Shown here in pieces: positions 36,185 to 47,296 of a stretch of 64,000 nt of DNA. Numbering within the stretch: the first letter of the stretch is position 1; each line of letters starts with the position of its first letter. The notes under the pieces were generated by a model. That model worked only from the letters and a program-made list of their open reading frames with translations. It was not told where the DNA came from and searched no databases. Both the position numbers and the translations under genes were made by a program. This stretch comes from Cenococcum geophilum 1.58 (taxonomy: Eukaryota > Ascomycota > Dothideomycetes > Gloniales > Gloniaceae), in assembly GCA_001692895.1 (NCBI GenBank), contig KV748223.1:248001-312000 (forward strand). Reading direction: 5' to 3'.

Positions 36185-37216
36185 GGCAGCAGAAGAGATA
36201 TCCTAAACAGGGGCGATAGAATCTGGAGAATGAGACCAGCCGGCCAATCATGAGAACTTCAGCGTAGACATGATTTAGCCCTTTATGGACAGTGTATGTC
36301 AACCACGATATGGCGGTCCTTAGACTGTTTGAGATGGAAGTTTGTCATTTAGCTGCGGCAACTTCGGCGGCCTCGGCTACAAGCCCGGAGCCATGGTCAC
36401 GAGTATTTGAAGAACTTCATTGGGCATGCAGAAGAATTTGTGCAATTCTCTTTAGCAATTAAAGGTTTCGTTGGGCCGCACTGAAATTATAGTTCTCGGC
36501 TATGTTAGATCGCCTGAAGCTATTTGCGAAGGCGTAATTGGTTTAAATGGCTCGCGCTTTTCCAGAACTTGCTTGCTTTAACCTCTTTACTGGTATCTGC
36601 CCGAAAAACCGGTTATGCAATGTTCTCTCCACGGACATTCGTTTAATATTCACCAGCTACTGCGACGATATTTCTCTATTAAAGCATATCAGCATCTTAA
36701 CAATCCTATAGATACTTCTGTTTATACGGGACATCCTATTTGCATTTACGTACATTAAGTCTTTTATCTTGGACACATATGTTCTTGCTTCTAATGTAGA
36801 CCATTGCAAAACATCTAGCCTTTCTAACGCCTTCCTCTACCCGTATCATTTCTAGTGACGTTCATGAGGGAGACTTGTAGTAGTTGTGAGGGAATGATAG
36901 TCATCCAATCCTCCACAATGCCTTCCTGGACTAATTCAGCCACTTACATACTATTACCATGTCACCGACGTCAACCGTGCAGGAGCAGTCACACGTTCTC
37001 GTGTCGTTTGCGTATGATCGCCTTGGCGCGCCCTTCGCGAATTGATATATTGCCCCTCACAACCCCCTCTCCAAAGGTTGGTACTGATCTAGTGAGCGCT
37101 TTTTGAAGGCCCTGGGAGACTTACTCATAGTAAATATCGCATGGTAACGGCCAAAGGAAATACTTATCAAACTCCTTCTCTAATAACAACCTTGAAAACT
37201 CGTATTTCAACTACAA
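36185..37216. promoter_or_regulatory. Divergent intergenic region between the RING and GFA genes
   Basis: About 1 kb separates two genes transcribed away from each other and must hold both promoters. Only short frames without recognisable motifs are present. No regulatory element could be identified with confidence. Confidence 0.45.
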
Positions 37217-37842
37217 ATGGCTCCTTCATCTCGACCAGGGAGTATCACGGGCGGATGTCTTTGTGGAGCTGTCAGATTTACTATCATCTTCCCTAAGGAC
37301 GCAGAGTGGCCTCCCAGCCTTGTAGGACCATTCAAAGTTATGAACTTCACAACTCTCCTAACATATTCTAGAATGGTACGTGTCAGTGCACAATGTGCCG
37401 CAAGCACACAGGAAGCATATTGCCTCAGAACTGTGCGTTCCCGACCGCCAATATATCTCCCCCTCTCAAAGAGAACCCTGCCTACAAGATATACAAATCC
37501 TCGTCGTTCGCGTATCGTGGCTTTTGCGGCACGTGCGGAAGCTCTTTGACTTTCAACTACGACAAAGAGCAGGAGCAAACAGAAATCAATCTCGGGGTCA
37601 TTGACGAAGACATTTTATGCGGAAAACGCGACGAAACGTCGGCCTGGGATGACGAGCATGGCCACCATGTTCCCAGGGTTGGAGGACTGGGGAGAGAGAT
37701 TTGTTCAGCAGTACAGCATATTTATATGGAGAATGCAATTCTAGGGGTGACTGATGACTTGCCAGGTAACAAGTGGCTAACAGATAGAACTGAGGGGAAA
37801 AGTTTTACGAGGAAACCATTTGATTTCAAGAAGGGGGCTTGA
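37217..37842 (+). CDS. GFA/CENP-V domain protein (Mss4-like fold)
   Basis: Exon 1 starts MAPSSRPGSITGGCLCGAVRF. A short intron ends TTCTAG at 37371, and the frame resumes NGTCQCTMCRKHTGS and runs to TGA at 37840. The donor is either GTTATG at 37337 (35-nt intron, 196 residues) or GTAGGA at 37322 (50-nt intron, 191 residues). Both keep the frame; the longer intron is nearer normal size. The zinc-binding cysteines of the family are all visible: GCLCG, CQCTMC and CGTCGS. The fold was named for glutathione-dependent formaldehyde-activating enzyme, but most fungal members have unknown substrates and some may only bind zinc, so no reaction is assigned. It has the usual length for a single-domain member and no sign of decay. 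Confidence 0.82.
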
Positions 37843-38391
37843 AAGGCTCATGCAGGTTCGTAGGTGCCCAGGGAAAGTCCAGAACGAAAGGAGATGGCCG
37901 ATTCGGCTCTCCATCAATGCCATTCAAATTGAAATTGAAAATCCATCTTATTGCCTTTACTATGCTCTTGTGAAGGATTCCAGGCCATTTGGTAAAGCTC
38001 ACAGATAACTGTAATGAAGTCGGGGGGAGTTATTGCATCTCTAGGAAAGTTGGTTTTTGTTAAACGGACGATAAGGAATGAGAACTCTGTCTATTAGATG
38101 TGGCTCTAGAGCCTCTATATATACATAAAGAAGGGGTAGGAGACTACGTCGGTAACCGACTTGATGACCGAGTCGATAACCGAGTCAAGGTAGGTAACTA
38201 AGACAGTGGTAAGACGGTAATAAGTATGTCCGATTCAAGTCGACAGTTTTACAATAAGAAAAACTTGGAAGAGGAAAATTTAATAATTAGGCTAGAGCGT
38301 ATCAACCTACACCGGACTGGCCTGACTCACTTACAAAAACCTTTCACTCCCACCGCTTCTTTTTCCTTCCTACAACTCTGCAATTCTCATA
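37843..38391. other. Intergenic region with an LTR-like insertion
   Basis: Apart from the LTR-like stretch at 38058-38208, no gene was seen. The part after 38210 should be the old promoter of the broken homocitrate synthase gene. Confidence 0.45.
38058..38208 (-). repeat. Probable solo LTR or LTR fragment related to the Copia LTR
   Basis: Starts TGTTAAACGGACG and ends CTAAGACA (TG...CA). It contains GGCTCTAGAGCC followed by TATATATACATAAAG, closely matching the GGCTCTAAGAGCC plus TATACATAAG core of the Copia LTRs at 19855 and 27300. Beyond it lie tandem near-repeats of ACCGAGTCGATAACCGAGTC, as in a U3 promoter. Read on the minus strand, the TATA-like stretch precedes the palindrome as in the Copia LTR. 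No clear target duplication was found, so the ends are provisional. Confidence 0.5.
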
Positions 38392-38804
38392 ATGTGTCCT
38401 CCAGTAGAAGAAGCACCTACTAATGGCACAAACGACCATGCTAATGGCGTGAATGACTCCAATGACCACACAAACGGCAATTCGCACGAAGGCTTCACAT
38501 CGATTCGCAGCAACCACAACCCACATCCGCACTACAGGTCTCCATACCAGCCTGTGGGCGACTTTCTATCCAATGTTTCTAGGTTTAAAATTATCGAATC
38601 AACATTGCGAGAAGGAGAACAATTTGCAAATTGGGCTTGAAGGTACAGCTCTCTTTATGTCAAAAATATCAACACAGCAAATTTGGAGCGCATGCAGAGG
38701 CCGGATTAGTCGCTGAGCCGGAGAAGAGGGGGCTTAATGCGGCTGTTGATGCTGAAGCAGAGGTTCCGATAGCCAAGAAGACTCGGACTGAATCTGTACC
38801 GTAG
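38392..38804 (+). pseudogene. Homocitrate synthase with catalytic barrel deleted
   Basis: The first 80 codons read the N-terminus of fungal homocitrate synthase (first step of the alpha-aminoadipate lysine pathway): an Asn-rich leader, then PYQPVGDFLSNVSRFKIIES and TLREGEQFAN, which starts the TIM barrel. The frame then reaches a stop at 38638-38640. Directly after comes the C-terminal end of the same enzyme: YVKNINTANLERMQ, then in another frame GLVAEPEKRGLNAAVDAE and AKKTRTESVP with TAG at 38802-38804. Normally some 350 residues lie between these parts, including the metal site and the acetyl-CoA region. So one deletion removed most of the gene and at least one more frameshift follows. The organism presumably has an intact copy elsewhere, because lysine synthesis needs the enzyme. 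Confidence 0.82.
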
Positions 38805-39240
38805 CGCGCTAAGTTACCGGTTGTTGTAGATTTCTTTTGTGTTCTATTTTCGGACTTGGGTTCTAGCATTTGCATAGTCCGGGATACGGAAAAGTTTACG
38901 TCACTTTTGATGCCTCACACGATCAACTGAGGACCTGGCTGTGAAAGTCACTGTTAAATAGAAAACTATGAGCGCCTCAAGGAGCTTTTAGTCTACCTTT
39001 ATTCCAAGCCGTAATCTATATAGACATTCACGTTTGCAAGTTCTAGAATTTGTGGCGTAAATGCAAGGGGCCGCAAATTCGAAGTCCAGGGTTTATCCAA
39101 ATCGGCGCGGGCCTCTGCATGTTACTCCGCATCTGACTGCCGAAACTCCGTATCCGTCGATAAAATCTCAACACTCTAGTCCTCACCGAAATCGTTTAAC
39201 GGGTACGGATAGAATCGCAATCGAAATCGCAATCGCAATC
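38805..39240. promoter_or_regulatory. Upstream region and 5' leader of the IDI gene
   Basis: About 0.44 kb between the homocitrate synthase relic and the chosen IDI start. An in-frame ATG at 39061 would add 60 residues unlike the family, with a CAATCG-rich simple stretch just before 39241, so this is treated as leader or an optional targeting extension. Confidence 0.45.
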
Positions 39241-40290
<1,050 letters not shown>

Positions 40291-42218
40291 GCATCGGGTT
40301 GACTACAACAATGATTTCATATTCCAGCGATAAATACATGCATGGCGGCAGCGGCGGGTCCCGGAACTACAGCGGCAGTCAGATCTATTACGGGCGAACA
40401 GCTTGCAGGGTTTCAAACTCCGCAAGGCTATGTTGATATCGATGGATTTCATTTCCGGAAAACGGATTGCATTTCGGAGTAACGTGTGTGGCCGATGCAG
40501 GATTGGTAGATTGGTAGACCCCATTCTCGACTTAGATACCAAAAAGAATAGTTTCATTCCCAGATAGTCGATGAGGGGTGATGGGATGGTCAATTAGATG
40601 GTCAAAATGCACATCGCATCTGCAAGGCGTTTTGCCAGTCCCACGCGCTGCTAGTCATGGCATTGCCTTTGGCCTTTTTTTATCAGTCAATCATGCATGA
40701 ACCGCTGCTATCGATATCTTTCCTTGACCAACAGCGTGGGTGGTGATCAGCGATGCCGCCGCAGCACACAACCAGCTTTGTCACCACCAGCACTTCAGAT
40801 GCGGCTTTGATGCGGCCCAAGGCTGAGCTTTCGCCCAGCAGCGCAACGGCGGAATGCTTTCCGGTTGCGGCACCGCGGGCATCGAGGATGTGAGGATTGT
40901 GGATTGTTCTCGAAGGTCTGAATTCTAGGCGTCGGAGAACAGGTGTTCAAACCTGGTCCTTGTCAGTCAGGCTGGCTGGTCCAATTCCTGGCTTCCTCGT
41001 TGCAGCAGGTCCTTGCGACACATCTTCACGGCGATTCGCACCCCACACTTTGCTCACCAGCAAGGCGTCCGGTATCACCAACAAACCAGCTTGCCCCAGC
41101 GACATATAGCTGTTGGTCGGCGCCAGGACGTCGCCGGCTATGCATGCAAGGTCTTCAAAGCCCGCCCACTCACACTCGGGCTGTCGATTGCTGCCGTGCC
41201 GCCGAACTGCCGCCGTGTCTCGGGCATGTACAGCAGTTGAGTAGCAGCACTGCGTCGCACTGAGAGAGTCGGTTTCACGAGGGCTAATCCAGAACCAGGC
41301 AGGGCGCGGCGGGAAGGTCGACATGGCCTCCACCTTTGGCGAGAGGTGTCGTGGGTGTTCCCAGGATCGGGGTGGAAATCTATATCAATGGTTCTTGTCC
41401 CCCATCTTTGTCCTGCAAACGCACCAGTATCACCGTGCGGAGCATCATTGCCATCTCTCACCACCTCTGCCTTCTCCACCCCCACGACGCACGGGAACCC
41501 CGCTGCAGCCGGTTTGGTCCACTGAATCCTCTCCGCTGCGCTTCACCATAGAGAGAGCCTTGCCAAGTCATTATTGTACAGTCTGCTATCGGCTGAGGTC
41601 TTGTGACGATCCGTGATCAAAGGAAAAAGCAAGGAATACATTCACCTGCAGCCAAACAGCGGTCACCGTCTGCTCGCCTCGCCTGCCAGGCTGCGTCTTC
41701 AATAAAGGTTCATCCTCTTGCTTGTCCACTCATCCGAACGAGCCGCATCAATCGCCTTTTCCGAGCCCTTATTTGCCATTCACGGCAGCTTACTTGCTCC
41801 TGCTATTGATGTCGGTTGATATACGTCAAGCTCTCACTTCGTTACGCTTTCCCTCTCGAGTTGAATCTGTCTCGAGATCTCAGCTCTCTAGAGTTCATAC
41901 AGGTGATAGTACAAGACCAGCGGAAACTAAGTGATTAATCACTTTCGACAAAGGTATAACATGGCTTATAAGCTAGCTCATCGCACGCTGCCGCCAACTC
42001 TACCTCTCAACATCAATACTAATTTCAACAGAGCATTGCTATTTGAACTGAAGGTTTCTTCGAGTGAACACCATCTCGTTCAAGTGACATATCTCGACGG
42101 CGATTGTGCCTTTCTCGTAGCCATCAATCACGCTGGCTCAGCATTCGACAACCCCGGTTCATAAAAAAAGCGGCCGATCACACATCAATCTTAAAAGCGG
42201 TCACAGCAAACCACAGTC
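40291..42218. other. Long GC-rich region without a supported gene
   Basis: Almost 2 kb between IDI1 and the GNAT gene. Overlapping frames on both strands (for example 40947-41333 minus and 41323-41616 plus) have no recognisable motif and look like chance frames in GC-rich DNA. The right part, rich in pyrimidine tracts from about 41450, is probably the promoter and long leader of the GNAT gene. It may contain a non-coding transcript, but nothing shows this directly. Confidence 0.5.
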
Positions 42219-43150
42219 ATGGATAAAACGATTGCCTCAGCAGGAATTTCCATTGTCGAGCCGAAGTCAACCATGAACCCCGGAACCAGCCTTGTCAATG
42301 AGGTTCCTACAAGTTTCAGGATTGTGCAGCAAAAGCCGAAGCATGCTGTCAATTCGGCTAATGACAGCGTTCGCGTCATCTCCATTGAGGAGTACAAGGA
42401 GGCAGCGCTTTGCTTAGCGGAGGCATTTGCCGAAGACGATGTAGCTCGCTACTTCATTGATGTTCCCGATCGGGAGCACTGGTCGGAGGAGGACCGATGG
42501 AGTCTACACGTAGAAATTCTCGAATATATAACCTATGCTCATTGCCTGAAAGGCCTCGTGACTACCGTAGGTCCAAACTATGGTGCTGTTGCGCTTTGGT
42601 AAGTCTCTTACCTCGACATTACTCTTGGCGATTTCGGCTTCGCTTTCTCCCAGGGAGTTATATTTCCTCTTATTCCCATCTTCAGGTTTATTCTGATCGT
42701 ATGGTTGGTCACAGGATGCCCCCAGGCAAAAACATGGACGATTACCTCACCATGTTCCGTAGCGGAATGTGGCGGCTGATCTACAGGTTGTCTGCGGAAG
42801 GAAAGAAACGCTTCTTCACCGAATTTCTGCCATTGCTTCATGACACGAAGCATGCCGTTCTTGGAGAGCACGATGATGATTCCTGGTACCTTGTGTACAT
42901 TGGCACTCGTCCCTCTTCCCGCGGAAGGGGCTATGCTCGGAAACTCATCGAGCATGTGACGAGGAAGGCCGATCATGACGGCAAACTATGCTACTTGGAG
43001 AGTAGTAATGCCATCAATCCGGCGATCTATAGGAAGCTCGGCTTTGAGGAACGTCGGAAGGTCCATCTGCAGCGAGCAGAGAAGGACGTGGAATTAGACA
43101 TTATGGTGAGAGAGCCTGTAGGGATGGGGGGCGGGGGGGGCCAGACCTAG
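42219..43150 (+). CDS. GNAT-family N-acetyltransferase
   Basis: Two exons, 42219-42598 and 42715-43150, with a 116-bp intron (GTAAGT...CACAG), giving 271 residues. The junction reads ALW then MPPGKNMDD in frame. Region 55-125 is the N-terminal half of the fold (VRVISIEEYKEAA onwards). The acetyl-CoA-binding motif A is clear: YIGTRPSSRGRGYARKLIEH (about 188-207), with R-G-R-G-Y-A filling the (Q/R)xxGx(G/A) pattern. It is followed by the CYLESSNAINPAIYRKLGF block typical of fungal GNATs. The substrate is unknown; related fungal proteins are annotated only as acyl-CoA N-acyltransferases. The last residues before the stop are a Gly run coded by a G-rich homopolymer, where a sequencing slip would change the C-terminus. 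Confidence 0.88.
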
Positions 43151-44134
43151 AAGCCTTCTCCCAATTAGGTGTTGATAGGGGATATGAGAGATGGGGTGTG
43201 AGTTGAACACCATGACAACAGGTGACGGGCTCGTGGTGTTCATAGACACTGCCCATAGCAGGAAAAATGGCTGGCAACGGAATTTGAAATGCTTGGGATT
43301 CAGGGTTAGATTTCTTCAACAGAGACCGTGGAGGAAAAGCAGAAGGACAGAGGCGGGATGAAATTGCTACTTTTTCGTTGAATCATACACTTTAAGAAAC
43401 ATATGTTGCTGTTTGGCTCACTCGCATTCCAACTGACGAGGCCAGGAAGATGGTGTTCTTGCGATAGGAGAAAACTAAGGCGCGGATCTTTCCAGCGTAG
43501 TCGAAGCTGCACGGCTAATTATCGACGAGGTAACCTTGCACCTTTTGCTGACAAGGCTAGTGAGGTAGGTCGAAAATCAGGGACTTGTTGGTCGTCGTCT
43601 CGAGATTCCCCAGATAGACAGGCAGGGTGCATGTAGATTGTGGATCGTCATTGTGGGTATTGGAGAGGCTGAGGTCGTTGGTGTTGGCATGTGCTAGCAT
43701 GGCGTTGAGATGATCTTGTAGATGATCTTGTAGATGGTCTTGTAGATGGTCGGCCGCGACTTCGCAGGGCTTCCCAAGAAAGATAAGGAGCTATCTGCCT
43801 TGGGCGTTCTTTCCCTAAGCCACAGCGAAGCCTCAACGCTATTTGACGCGGTCAAGGCTCATGCGGGTGAATCATCTTGGCTGGGTGAAACGCTGTCATC
43901 CCGATGCATTTTTTCCCCTTCAATAATCCTAATCAAACCCTTTTTCACTCTCTGAGACATCCTCTTCTTCCGGATAAACTCGCCCTTTACCTTAATCTTT
44001 TTTCACCTGCTACTCACCCCTCAGAACCATCTTGTTCAACCCCGCCCATTCACCCCACCGAAGCCCACGCTTGCCTGAGGCGCCAGCACACCTCCTCGTC
44101 GACCGGTCCCTCCTCAGTCCCATCACACTTCCCC
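43151..44134. other. Intergenic region between the GNAT and 2EXR genes
   Basis: Holds the GNAT 3' region and the promoter of the next gene, with pyrimidine-rich sequence from about 43920 on. No gene is supported. A 12-bp tandem repeat lies at 43709-43750. Confidence 0.5.
43709..43750. repeat. 12-bp tandem repeat, 3.5 copies
   Basis: Unit GATGATCTTGTA repeated at 43709, 43721 and 43733 (third copy GATGGTCTTGTA), with a half unit after it. Confidence 0.85.
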
Positions 44135-45105
44135 ATGCTCATAATGCCCCTACAGCGGCGGTACTCGGTCACTGGCAATACAATTCTGGATGGAGGCCGA
44201 GCCCCGCCGCCCATAGTTGGTATGCGGTCCCCGAAAATCACTGCAATCCAGCCTACCGTGCAAACGCCGAGCAATCCGCGTGAGAGCGCTACATTTCCAG
44301 ACTTGGGTGTGTAGATACCCAGACGAAGTGCATATCCAGCCAAACAATGCTGACAATCCAAGTCTCAGACCGCCGGCCTCCCAAGCGGGACGCAACGCAG
44401 CTGCCCTCGCCCAACGACGTGGACCCCAAATGGCTGCCGACCAAAATCGCCAAACTGGCCATAGAAGTCGTAGAAGCGCCCCATCCGCCCCCTCCTGAAC
44501 CTGTCCGCGCTCCCACAGGCTTCCTCGACCTGCCACCCGAGATCAGGAACCAGATCTACCGCGAGCTGCCCGACACATTGATATCCTCACGGCCACTCAT
44601 ATACTGCCTGTCGACCTTCAAGGGCCGCAAGCAGCACTGTCTGGCCTCGGTGTGCCGCCAGATCCGCAGCGAGAGCCTCGCCATCTTCTACGGCTACAAC
44701 ACGTGGGTCATCAAGCTGGAGTTCAAGCTCATGTACGACGCGTTCAAGGCGTGGATCTCGTCCATCGGCGACGTCAACGCGGGTAACCTGCGCCTGCTGC
44801 AGCTCAGCGTGCGCAGCAGAGACTTCCGGCCCGTCCCGCCGGGCGGGCACGCCGCCGACACGGAGGCGTATACCTGCGCGGACGGCGACGCCACCTTTAG
44901 GATTGACCTGAGCGAACGGTTCCCAGGCGGAGAGGTCACGGTCATGCGGTGCGATGGTAAGGCCGCCGCGGGTGAGGCTGCGCGCGTGCGTCTCCAGGGT
45001 CTCGTCGAGCCGCTGTGGAAGAAGCGGGTCGCGGGGACGCTGACCGGGCGGGACTTCATCGTGGCGGTGGATGATTTCTTGGGGTATACGGGGTGGTGGT
45101 TATAA
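44135..45105 (+). CDS. 2EXR/F-box-like domain protein of unknown function
   Basis: The conserved part reads FLDLPPEIRNQIYRELPDT, then CLASVCRQIRSESLAIFYGYN, the hallmark of the fungal 2EXR family (an F-box-like fold, function unknown). Later come KAWISSIGD and LRLLQLSVRSRDF, also usual in this family. The simplest model is one exon from ATG 44347 (252 residues). A two-exon model starts at ATG 44135, splices out 44307-44362 (GTGTGT...CCAAG, 56 nt) and joins FPDL to VSDRRPPKRD in frame, giving 304 residues. It is preferred slightly because the upstream frame stays open to the donor. The gene is notably GC-rich in its second half compared with neighbours. Function is unassigned. Confidence 0.75.
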
Positions 45106-46262
45106 TGGGCTGGGCACACATCCATATACGTTTGTACACCAGGAGTTGCTATACTGTCTGGGTATCATTTTTTCCTATTTATAATGACCCATTGATGTTT
45201 TGCGTTCGGGTAAGCTTGCTTGGCGGGCATTCAGCGTGGCGTTTCTGGACTACCGACGGACGGCTGCATGAAAGATATCTGTTGGGGCTATGTACGGAGT
45301 CGTATTTTCCTAAAAAGTCAGGCGCGAAAGAGTGTAGTCGTATGTACCACATTTACATCGATTTTTTTCTCTCGAACATTTTTCCCATCAGCCTATATTT
45401 TTTATATATTTTTTGACCGGGGAGGAGGGTGGGGCATCGCTGTTCGCTGCTTGCATGATTCCTGCGGGCTAGTCGAGAGCCGCACGATAGCTTCACCGCC
45501 ACTCGGGAGGTGCGGCGTGTCTTATCGGATCTTCTCCAGAAGAGGTTGCCAGGTGGTGAGTTGGCTTTATATTGGGCCACGTGTTTGGAGGAATCTGTCG
45601 GAACCGAAAAATCGAACAAGTTGACGAGTCCTCTATCGCGTGGCATGGAGAGGATTCAGCACACCAGGTCACTCAAACCTAGTTCCTTTTTCTGCGGGCG
45701 TGCTCATATTATAGTTCTTCTCATTCTGCATGCGTGTTCTTGGTCTTACACTTGGAAACTTGCATCTTCTAGACTGATGGCTGACAGGATAGATTTCACT
45801 CGTTCATTTGGACTCTACAAGCTTTACCAAGACGGCCAATGCCATTTTCACCCTTGAATTGAGTAAGCAGATGCGGGTGACTGTCAGCTTCTTGTTGCAT
45901 GGTACAGTAACATCAAGAGCCCTGTCCTCTACGCTTTTTGTAGAGCAGGTCCTTGCCGCGCCATAAAAGTTTTGGACGATTGCCTGAATGACCTCAAGGT
46001 TACTTAGAAAGAAGGACCTGATAATTTTACTTTTTGAAGTGCCTGAAGTTTCTTACGAAGCCATAATATGGAGGCCACACCTGGTATACGCCAGAACCGG
46101 TGCATGGGATAGTGGTAGCCATACTGTTTTCCATTAGATTATGCATCATTTCTAAAGTGATCCCGTTTTTACTATTATGAGCTACCCAACCGTCAATTCC
46201 AATTCTTGAAACGAATCACCGAAAGCACAGGTTACTCAATGTACTTTCTCTTCTATCAATTC
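45106..46262. other. Intergenic region, nothing recognised
   Basis: Lies between the 3' ends of the 2EXR gene (plus) and the epoxide hydrolase relic (minus). The overlapping short frames at 45220-45860 show no family resemblance. Confidence 0.55.
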
Positions 46263-47296
46263 CTAATTAGCTTCCTTAAGCAGCCTTCCAGACCGGCCAA
46301 CAAACGCCACCACGTTGTCCCAGAGCACCTCGGGTTGCTCGACAGCAGCAAAATGGCCACCTTACGGATATTGTTTAGTATATCCTTCAGCAAATACCAG
46401 TTGAAGATCAACGTGCAGCGGAGGTGACAGAGAAAGAGAAGCTCACCTTCTGATGCTGGCGGTAGATCTTCCGTCGTCACCGCCCACGCCTTCGGTATCA
46501 GCGCGATCTCATACGGGAACCACGAAAAGCGAAACGGCTTATTGATATGCCAGATTTGGTTTTCGTGCGCGCCGATATTGCCGGGGGTGGGGAGCTGGGA
46601 AAATTTTAGATCGGCATCCTCCATACGAGGGACAAGCAAGCCAGCGCAGAGAATAAATGCTACCAACTCACCTAGCGGTAAGGGTAGATTAAGCGCGGAA
46701 ACGTCTCAGTTAGCCAGTCCAGCGCCAGGCTTCAAGAGTTGTATCGAGTGGCAGATCGTCATCGGTCCAGTCGAGAAGCTTCTCACCAATCCTGCCATGC
46801 CCATGTCGGTCTGGAGTCATTTCATCGAATGCAATGACACTTGCGGCAGAGGAGCTTACCATGCCAGTAGAGCTAGCAGGTTCGACGCCAAAACCAAGCC
46901 GATAGTGCTCGGACGGGTTGCGTGTTCTAAAAGCATATGCGCTGCCGATGCGGCCGAATTCGCTTGCTGGGACGAGGCCTTTCTTTTCGAGATCATTGAC
47001 GGAGTCTGGAGAGACACCCTCCGGCTCAGGCATGATGCAGAAGTTGACCGGCGCGGGGTTTCTGTTAGATATCTGATATTTTCTTTCACTCAAGGTGCCG
47101 ACCTACTGTGTACAGCTATCTAGGGATTCAAGTGGACAATCAGTGTTAAAAGGGGTATAGATAAACTTACCTTTATACTCGGGATGCACCGCACCCAAGG
47201 CTCGAGAGACTTCGCTCCCGATATCACCACCTTGCGCTACGTACCCAGATCCGAATCTCAGATCAACCATCAGCGTATTCACGACAGCTGCTTATA
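46263..47296 (-). pseudogene. Epoxide hydrolase (alpha/beta fold), truncated and frameshifted
   Basis: The minus strand carries most of a fungal epoxide hydrolase. From the transposon edge it reads NTLMVDLRFGSGYVAQGGDI (nucleophile Asp in GGDIGS, about 47212-47246). Next come NPAPVNFCIMPEPEGVSPDS and LEHATRPSTIGLVLAS, then IGEKLLDWTDDD and LTETFPRLIYPYR. NKPFRFSWFPYEIALIP and the histidine block GGHFAAVEQPEVLWDN follow, with TAG at 46263. Three introns are well preserved (46792-46859, 46595-46671, 46361-46446); a fourth starts at 47170. Defects: an extra T near 46930 before LEHATRP, a frameshift near 46720 before LTETFPR, a TAG after YPYR, an unresolved phase at the first intron, and loss of the N-terminal domain to the transposon at 47297. 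By family it hydrolysed epoxides to diols. The copy is now dead. Confidence 0.82.

Noticed and set aside
39061-39240. IDI start at 39061 as the main start
   Set aside because: The extra 60 residues lack family similarity and end in a simple CAATCG-type repeat just before ATG 39241; kept only as a possible longer form.
40947-41616. Genes on either strand in the GC-rich gap
   Set aside because: Frames overlap on both strands, show no domain or motif, and need no introns; they look like chance open frames.
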